NCBI GenBank assembly: GCA_023135565.1
Contig: JAGLSW010000890.1
Coordinates: 1-35,345 of the forward strand
Source of the DNA: Candidatus Aminicenantota bacterium
Lineage (GTDB): Bacteria > Acidobacteriota > Aminicenantia > UBA2199
Direction of reading: 5' to 3'
DNA: 35,345 nt
Shown: piece after piece, positions 24,001 to 33,000 of the stretch
Position numbering within the stretch: position 1 is the stretch's first letter
Layout: every line of letters begins with the position of its first letter
Program-made: the position numbers and the translations under genes
Notes under the pieces: model-generated
Seen by the model: only the letters and a program-made list of their open reading frames with translations
The model's database searches: none
What the model was told of the DNA's origin: nothing

Positions 24001-27000
24001 TATCAATTTTGTCCCTTCTATGTTCAATGTTTTCGTGGACCGGTTAAACCCCGGCAATATTAAAAAACTCTCCAGCCTCAAATATATTTTCTTAGCAGGA
24101 GAAGCCCTATTACCGGGTTTAATAGAGAGATTCAGAAAATTAGACACAAATATTGTCCTGGAAAACATATATGGCCCTACGGAAGCTGCAGTTTATGCGA
24201 GCAAATACTCATTGTCCAACTGGGATGGGAGAGGAAATATCCCTATTGGGAAACCTATTACAAATACGAATCTCTATATTTTAGATAAGAGTGGTTTTTT
24301 GCTGCCCATAGGCGTCCCCGGGGAATTGTGTATAGGGGGGGCGGGATTAGCCAGGGGATATTTAAACCGCCCGGAGCTCAGCGCAGAGAAATTTGTATAT
24401 AATTTTTTAAAGACCCAAAAGCCCTATAAGTCGAATGAGACCGGTATTCCCGGAAGAATCTACAGGAGCGGTGATTTAGCCCGCTGGCAGCCTGACGGTA
24501 ATATAGAATTTTTAGGCAGGATAGATGCCCAGGTCAAGATCAGGGGTTTCCGCATCGAATTAGGAGAGATAGAGAGCCGCCTGTTAGTCCACGAAAAAAT
24601 AAAAGAAGCGGTGGTGATGGATAGATGTGACGCTTTAGGGGAAAAGTACCTTTGTGCTTACATAGCAGCGCACAGCGCCGGAGCGGAAGTGCAAATTGCG
24701 GAATTCAGGGAATATCTTTCCCGGACGCTGCCTGATTATATGATCCCCGCTTATTTTGTGATGCTGTCCGCGTTACCGCTAACCCCCAACGGCAAGGTAG
24801 ACAGGAAAGCGCTTCCTGTCCCGGAGATAGTATCCGGCAGGGAGTATGCGGCGCCTCGAAATGATATAGAAGAGGCATTGGTTTATACCTGGTCGCAGGT
24901 GCTTGGAATAGAAAGAGAAAAAATAGGCATCGATGATAATTTTTTTGAATTAGGCGGTCATTCTTTAAAAGCAACCGTAATGGTGGCGAAGCTGCACCGG
25001 CAGTTGGAGATAGCCGTTACCCTGGCGGAAGTATTCAAAACCCCCACCATAAGGGAGTTGGCCCGCTGTATAAAAAAACAGGCCGGGACGCGGTATGCAG
25101 CTATTAGGCCTGGAGAGAGAAAAGAGTACTATCCTGTATCTTCAGCGCAGAAGCGGTTGTACCTCTTAGGGCAAATGAACCTGGAAAGTACGGGCTACAA
25201 TATCCCTTCAATTTTTATGTTGGCAGGTAATGTGGACAAGGACCGGCTGCAGGCCACCTTCGTGAAATTGATCGAAAGGCATGAAAGTTTAAGAACCTCT
25301 TTTCATTTAATAGCAGGTGAACCCGTACAGGCTGTCCACAGCCCCGCAGAGATCGACTTCAAAATAGCGTATTTAGAGGGGGCGGCGCCCGAGGCCCACG
25401 ATTTCATACGTCCTTTCGATCTTTCGCAAGCACCGCTGCTGCGTGTCGGTTTAATTAAAGAAGGCGAAGCGAACCATATCCTGCAATTAGATATGCATCA
25501 CATCATCTCGGATGGTATCTCTAACGGTTTGTTCGTACAGGATTTTATGTCCCTCTACAACAGGGAAGAGTTACCTCCGCTGAAAATACAGTATAGGGAT
25601 TTTTCCCATTGGCAGAACAAAAGAAAGGAAAGCGAAATATTACAAAAGCAGGAGGATTATTGGCTGGAAGCATTTGCCGGTGGCATCCCCGTCCTGGATC
25701 TGCCCACCGATTTCCCACGGCCTGTAGTACAAAGTTTCGCGGGAAAAAGCTTGGCCTTCGAGATAAGCAGGGAAGAAACGGAAAAACTAAAAGCCCTGGC
25801 CTTAGCGACTGGTTCTACGCTTTATATGGTGCTGTTATCGCTGTATAATGTTTTTTTATCGAAGTTGAGCGGCCAGGAAGATATCGTCGTGGGATCACCG
25901 GTATCCGGCAGGACTCATGAAGATATGGAGCAGGTAATCGGCGTCTTCATAAATACCCTGGCTCTGCGGAATTATCCTGCCGGAGAGAAAAGTTACCGGG
26001 AATTTTTAGAGGAGTTGGGCAAGCGGACATTGGCTGCTTTCGACAACCAGGAGTACCAGTTTGAAGACCTGGTAGAGAAAGCCGCGGTAGAACGGGATGC
26101 CGGTCGTAACCCGCTGTTTGATGTGTTGTTTGTTTTGCAGAATATGGCTCGTTCCCGGGTGGAGATACCGGGCTTGGAATTAACTCCCTATAAGTACGAA
26201 AAGACAACATCGAAATTCGATTTGACATTTAATGTAGTAGAGCTTGCCGCCGCGGAGCGCGGGCTGCATTTTGCCGTCACTTATTGCAGCGACCTTTTCA
26301 AAGAAGAGACTATAAAAAGATTCATCGGATATTTCAGGGCCATCACCGCCGCAGCGTCGGCGCACCCGGAAAAGCAGCTAAAAGAGATCGACATACTCTC
26401 TAAGGAAGAGAGAAAAAGGCTGTTGATCGATTTTAATGATACGGCAGCAGCTTATCCCCATGATAAGCTGCTTCATGGATTATTCGAGGAACAGGTAGAG
26501 AAAACCCGCGACCGCGCAGCCTTAGTCGGTACGGGAGCGAACACCGGCTCTCGTCCCCGGGAGCTTGTCTTGACCTACCGTAAGTTAAACAGCAGGGCCA
26601 ATCAATTGGCAAGGTCATTGATAGAAAAAGGCTTAGAACCCGGTACTCCTGTTGGACTTATGGTTGAGCGGTCTATAGATATGATTGTGGGAATCCTGGC
26701 CGTATTGAAAGCAGGCAGTCCTTATTTACCCATCGATCCCGGTTACCCGGCGGAGAGGATCGGGTATATGATTAAAGACAGTCGGATCAACATGCTGCTG
26801 TCCAGCCTCGAAGCGCTGTCCCAATTGGGAATTGAATTCAGCGGAAATGTGATAGACCTGGGAGATAAAGATTTGTATAAAGGAGACGACTCTGACCCCG
26901 GTATAGTCATGACTTCGCGGGAACCGGCATATATTATTTACACATCGGGTTCGACCGGCAGGCCCAAAGGAGTGTTGGTAGAACATAACCCGGTAGTGAA

Positions 27001-30000
27001 TTTAACCTGGAACCAGGGCGGGTTTTTTGGTATAACAAAGCACGACCGGGTATTGCAATTTTCTTCTATTTGTTTTGATCCATCTGTAGAGCAAATTTTT
27101 ACAACTTTGACCAATGGCGCGGTTTTAGTCCTTATCGATAAAGATACTTTAATGGATAGTGACCGTTTTGTTGAATTTATAGTGAGCCGTTCCATAACGC
27201 ATCTTCATGCAGTCCCCACTTTTTTGAATAATATCGACCTCGACATAAAAAGTGCTTCCCGTTTAAAAAGGATCGTCTCAGGCGGCGATGTCTGCCCCGT
27301 GTCATTGGCCAAAAAATGGAGCCGTTACGGCGAGTTTTATAATAAGTATGGCCCCACCGAAACCACCATCACATCTATCGAGATGAAATTCGACACAGTA
27401 GATGATTCTTTAATTCGGTTACCTATCGGCAAACCTGTAAATAATACCCGGGTGTATCTCTTCGATAAATGGCAAAAACTCGTTCCTGTAGGCGTGGCCG
27501 GCGAAATGTATATCGGGGGAAGCGGGGTTGCCGGGGGATATTTAAATAACCCGGAATTGACGGCGGAAAAATTTGTGTGTGCGGCGCTTCCGGCTGCTAA
27601 TGGGCTCGCCGCTCATTCCTCACAAATCATCACTCACCACTCACCCATCACGCTTTTCCGAACCGGGGATCTGGCCCGCTGGCTGGCAGACGGCACGGTG
27701 GAATTTATAAGCCGGTTGGATGACCAGGTGAAAATCAGGGGTTTTAGGATAGAACCCGGGGAGATAGAGACCCGCTTATTAGAACACGAAGGAGTAAAAG
27801 AGGCGGTAGTGATAGACAGGCAGTCGGAGGCAGGGGAGAAATATCTCTGTGCCTACGTAGTAGGAGATGGCCTATCTACTTTCGCGGTAACCGGGGATCA
27901 GGACGCGGCTGCCGGGAAGCTCCGCGAGTATTTATCGACACAATTGCCTGATTATATGGTACCTGCTTTTTTCATATTTTTGGACAGTATTCCCTTGAAT
28001 CCCAACGGTAAGGTAGACAGGAAAGCGCTGCCGGAACCGGGAATGGGCGATACCGGCAGGAAGTATACGGCGCCCCGTAATAAGCAGGAAGAATTGTTGG
28101 TAGAAACCTGGGCCGAGGTACTGGGAATAGAGAAAAGTATCATCGGCATCGACGACAATTTTTTCGAGTTAGGCGGGCATTCGTTAAAAGCCAGTGCCGT
28201 GATAAACAAGCTGCATAAAAAGTTGGACAGGCGGATTCCCCTGGCGGAGATATTTAAGACTCCCTATATCAGGAATCTGGCTCGATATATAAAGGGTGCG
28301 GCTAAGTTTGAGTATACCTCCCTGGAACCCGTGGAACAGAAGAGTTATTATGTTTTGACCTCAGCCCAGAAGCGTCTGTACATATTGCAGCAGGTTGATC
28401 CTGACGGTACGGTTTATAATATACCTTCATTTGTACCTTTAGGTAAACTGTTCCAACCGGGGCATGAAGTAGACAAAGAAAAGCTGGAGAGAACTTTCCG
28501 GGAATTGATCAGGCGTCATGAAAGCCTGCGCACCAGCTTTCATTTAATTGACGAACAGCCTATGCAAAAGATTCATGACCCACGGGAAGTCCCATTTGAA
28601 ATCGAGAATTATGGTCTCCCGCCGGGAGGTTTTGTGCGTCCTTTCGATTTGTCTTTTGCTCCCCTTCTTCGTGTGGGAATGCAGGAAACAAACAAAGGGA
28701 AGTATCTCCTCATGGTTGACCTGCACCATATTATATGCGATGGGATTTCTCACGAGATACTGCAGCGTGATTTCAAGGCATTGTATTCCGGCCAACAATT
28801 GGCTCCATTGTCTATTCAATATAAAGATTATTCCCAATGGCTGCATAAACCGGAGCAGCGGGAAGTCATCGAGGAGCAGGAAGCATATTGGCGGGAAATT
28901 TTTTCCGGGGAGATACCGGTATTAAATTTGCCCACTGATTTTCCCAGGCCTGCGATACAGAGTTTTGCCGGAAATAATATAAATTTTGAGATAGGGGAGG
29001 AGCACACGAAAGTCTTGAAGGCTTTAGCTTTAAAGAATAATACCAGTCTTTTTATGCTTTTGTCCGCAATTATTTATGCCTGGTTAGCCAAAATCAGCGG
29101 CCAGGAAGACATTGTGATCGGTACAGTTGCATCAGGCAGGAAGTATGTGGAATTGGATAAAGTTATCGGTATGTTTGTCGGTACGCTGGCACTGCGAAAT
29201 TGTCCCGCCGGTGAGAAAATATTCCGGGAATTTCTCCTCGAAGTAAAGAATAGTATCCTGGGCGCTTTCGAACGGCAGGAGTACCCTTTTGAAGAGTTAG
29301 TGGAGAAAGTAAAGGTAAGTAGGGATGCGAGCAGGAATCCCTTATTCGATGTGATGTTTGTGCTGCAGAATTTTTATGATGCTCCCAAGGCCCCTGGCGA
29401 AGGTGATTCTCCGCGGGAACAAGGGAATGTTTATGAAGGCGAAATGCCGTCGTCAAATACGGCCAAGTTCGATATTACCCTGGCTGCAGGTGATATAGGA
29501 GAGCGGATATTATTCACTTTCCAGTACTGCACCGACTTATTTTTGGAAGAGACCGTAAACAGGTTTACTAGCTATTTTAAGCATATAGTAACAGCGGTAA
29601 CCGGGAACCCGGCGATAAAAATAGGTGAAATCGAGATTCTATCCGAAGAAGAGAAGAAGCAATTACTATATGATTTTAATGACACGGAAGTCGATTATCC
29701 GCAGGATAAGACTATAACGCAGCTATTCGAGGAGCAGGCAGCGAGAACCCCGGGGAATACTGCTGTCTGGGGTTCGCTAACGGCGCAAGGAAGAACCGGG
29801 GACCGGGGACCAGGGTTTGAGATGACCGGTGCGGCGCAATCCCCGGGGCAAGAAACAAATAAGAAATTAACCTACCGGCAGTTGAACGAAAGAGCCAACC
29901 GCCTGTCCCGGTTATTGAGAGATAAGGGAGTAAAAGCCAACAGCGTGGTGGGTATCATGCTGGAACGCTCCGTTGAACTGATAGAAGCTATTTATGCGGT

Positions 30001-33000
30001 ATTGAAAGCCGGGGGCGCTTATTTACCCATCGACCCCGAATACCCGGAAAAAAGAATCCTAACGATGCTGGAACAGGGCAAAGCAGTGGTCTTGTTAACC
30101 AGGAAAGAACTGATCGAAAAGAAAGAGATAGGGGATATTGTTTGCCCGGTTCTTAATCTCGATGAACTGGCTGGTGAAATAGCAGATCTGTCCGGTGAGA
30201 ACTTGCAGCCCCTCAGCGGACCCGAAGATTTGATTTATATTATTTTCACCTCCGGTTCCACCGGTGTGCCTAATGGAGCGGGGGTGTATCAGCGCAGTTT
30301 TGTCAACCTAATAAACTGGTTTGTGAAAGACTTTGATTTGAAAGCCGCTGACCGGAACTTATTGATGACCTCTTTCAGTTTTGACCTGACCCAGAAGAAT
30401 TTTTATACATCGTTGATCCTTGGCGGCGTGTTGTGTGTTCCTTCTATAAATTATTTTGATCCCGGCGAGATACTCCGCGATATAGAAGAGCGGGGAGTGA
30501 CCTGGATTAATTGCACCCCCAGCATGTTTTTCCAGTTGATCGAATTCTGCAAAGAGGATGAGTTGAAAAAACTGTCCGCCTTAAGGTACGTATATTTAGG
30601 AGGCGAAACTCTATCCATGAGTATGTTTATGAAGTGGGTGGAGTCTAAGTATTGTAACGGGGTAATCGTAAACACCTATGGCCCCACGGAATGTACGGAT
30701 ATCAGCAATGCATACAGGATCGCAGAACCCCGTCGTTTTTTAGAGGAAGCGGTGCCCATCGGCAAGCCGGTTTACAATGTGAAATTATATGTCACCGATA
30801 AGAATCTTCAATTGCTTCCCGTGGGCATAGCCGGTGAGTTATTGATTGGCGGTGATAGCGTGGGCATCGGTTATGTGAACGATGAAGAATTGACAAAGAA
30901 GAAGTTTGTGTCTCATTCTTTCGGCAAAGACGAGCCGGAGCAAATGTTATACCATACTGGCGATTTAGTGAAATGGCTTCCCGGCGGCAGGATCGAATTC
31001 ATCGGCAGGATAGATTTCCAGGTTAAAATCCGCGGTTTCCGCATCGAGATCGGTGAAATAGAGAGCCGGTTGTTAGATTATGAAAAAATAAAAGAAATCA
31101 TCGTAATAGATAGAGATGACGGTTCAGGCGGAAAGTATCTCTGCGCATACTTTGTGTGTGATAGTGTAGATGGCGAGTCATCGCCCGGAGCCGCAGAATT
31201 AAAGGAATATTTATCCGACAGCCTGCCGGATTATATGATTCCTTCTTATTTTGTGGAGTTGGCAGAGATGCCGCTTAATCCCAACGGCAAAGTGAACCGT
31301 AAAGCGCTGCCTGTGCCGGAGACGGCATCGGGCCGTGAATATACGGCGCCGCGAAATAAGCTTGAGGATATGCTGGTAGATACCTGGTCGGAAATATTGT
31401 CTGTAGATAGAGGGGAAATCGGCATCGATGATAATTTCTTCGAGTTAGGAGGGCACTCATTAAAAGCAGCGGTAATGATATCCAGGCTTCATAAAGAATT
31501 GGATGTGAGCGTTCCCCTGGCGGAGATATTCAGAACTCCCTATATCAGGAAACTGGCTCGATATATAAAGGGTGCGGCTAAGTATGAGTATACCTCCCTG
31601 GAACCCGTTGAACAGAAGAATTATTATGTTCTGACCTCAGCCCAGAAGCGGCTCTACATATTGCAGCAGGTTGATCCTGACGGCACGGTTTATAACCTAA
31701 CTGCCTTTGTCTCCCTGGATCAACCGCTCCAACCGGGTTTTGAAGTGGACAAAGAAAAGCTGGAGAGAACTTTCCGGGAATTGATCCGGCGTCATGAAAG
31801 CCTGCGCACCAGCTTTCACTTAATGGGCGAACAACCTGTGCAAAAGGTTCATGCTCCCCGGGAAATCCTATTTGAAATCGAGAATTATGATCTCCCGGCA
31901 GGAGGGTTTGTGCGTCCTTTCGATTTGTCTTTTGCCCCACTGCTTCGTGTGGGACTGCAGGAAACAAAAAAAGGGAAGTATCTTCTTATGGTTGACCTGC
32001 ACCATATTATATGCGATGGGATTTCTCATGAGATACTGCAGCGTGATTTCCGGGCATTGTACTCCGGGGAACGATTGGCTCCATTAGCGATTCAATATAA
32101 AGATTACTCCCAGTGGTTGAATAAGCCGGAGCAGCGGGAAGTTATCAGGGAGCAGGAAACATATTGGCGGGAAGTTTTTTCCGGTGAGATACCGGTATTA
32201 AACTTGCCCACTGATTTCCGTAGGCCCGCTGTGCAGAGTTTTGCCGGGAATAATATTGATTTCGAGATAGCGGAGGAGCACACGCAAGCTTTGAAAACTT
32301 TAGCTTTAGAGAATAAAACCAGTCTTTTTATGCTTTTATCCGCAATTATTTATGCCTGGTTAGCCAAAATCAGCGGCCGGGAAGACATCGTGATCGGTAC
32401 AGTGACAGCAGGCCGGAAGCATGTTGAACTGGATAAAGTTATCGGGATGTTTGTCGGTACGCTGGCGCTGCGCAGTCGCCCCGCCGCTGAGAAAATATTC
32501 CGGGAATTTCTCCTCGAAGTAAAGAATAGTATCCTGGGCGCTTTCGAGCGGCAGGAGTACCCTTTTGAAGAGTTAGTGGAGCAAGTTGAGGTCGGCAGGG
32601 ATGCCGGTAGGAACCCCTTATTCGATGTGATGTTCGTGCTGCAGAATTTTTATGGTGCTCCCAAGGCCCCTGGCGAAGGTGATTCTCCACGGGAAGTAGG
32701 GAGTGTTTATGAAGGCGAAATGCCGTCGTCAAATACGGCAAAGTTCGACATTACCCTGGGTGCAAGAGATATAGGAGAGCGGATATTATTCACTTTCCAG
32801 TACTGCACGGATTTATTTTTGGAAGAGACCGTAAACAGGTTTGTTACCTATTTTAAGCATATAGTAACAGCGGTAACCGGGAACCCGGGGCTAAGAATAG
32901 GAGAGATCGAGATTTTATCCGAGGCAGAGAAGAAGCGATTATTGTATGATTTTAATAAAGCCGGCGGCGGCTATCCGGTAGATAAGACTATCCCGCAGTT

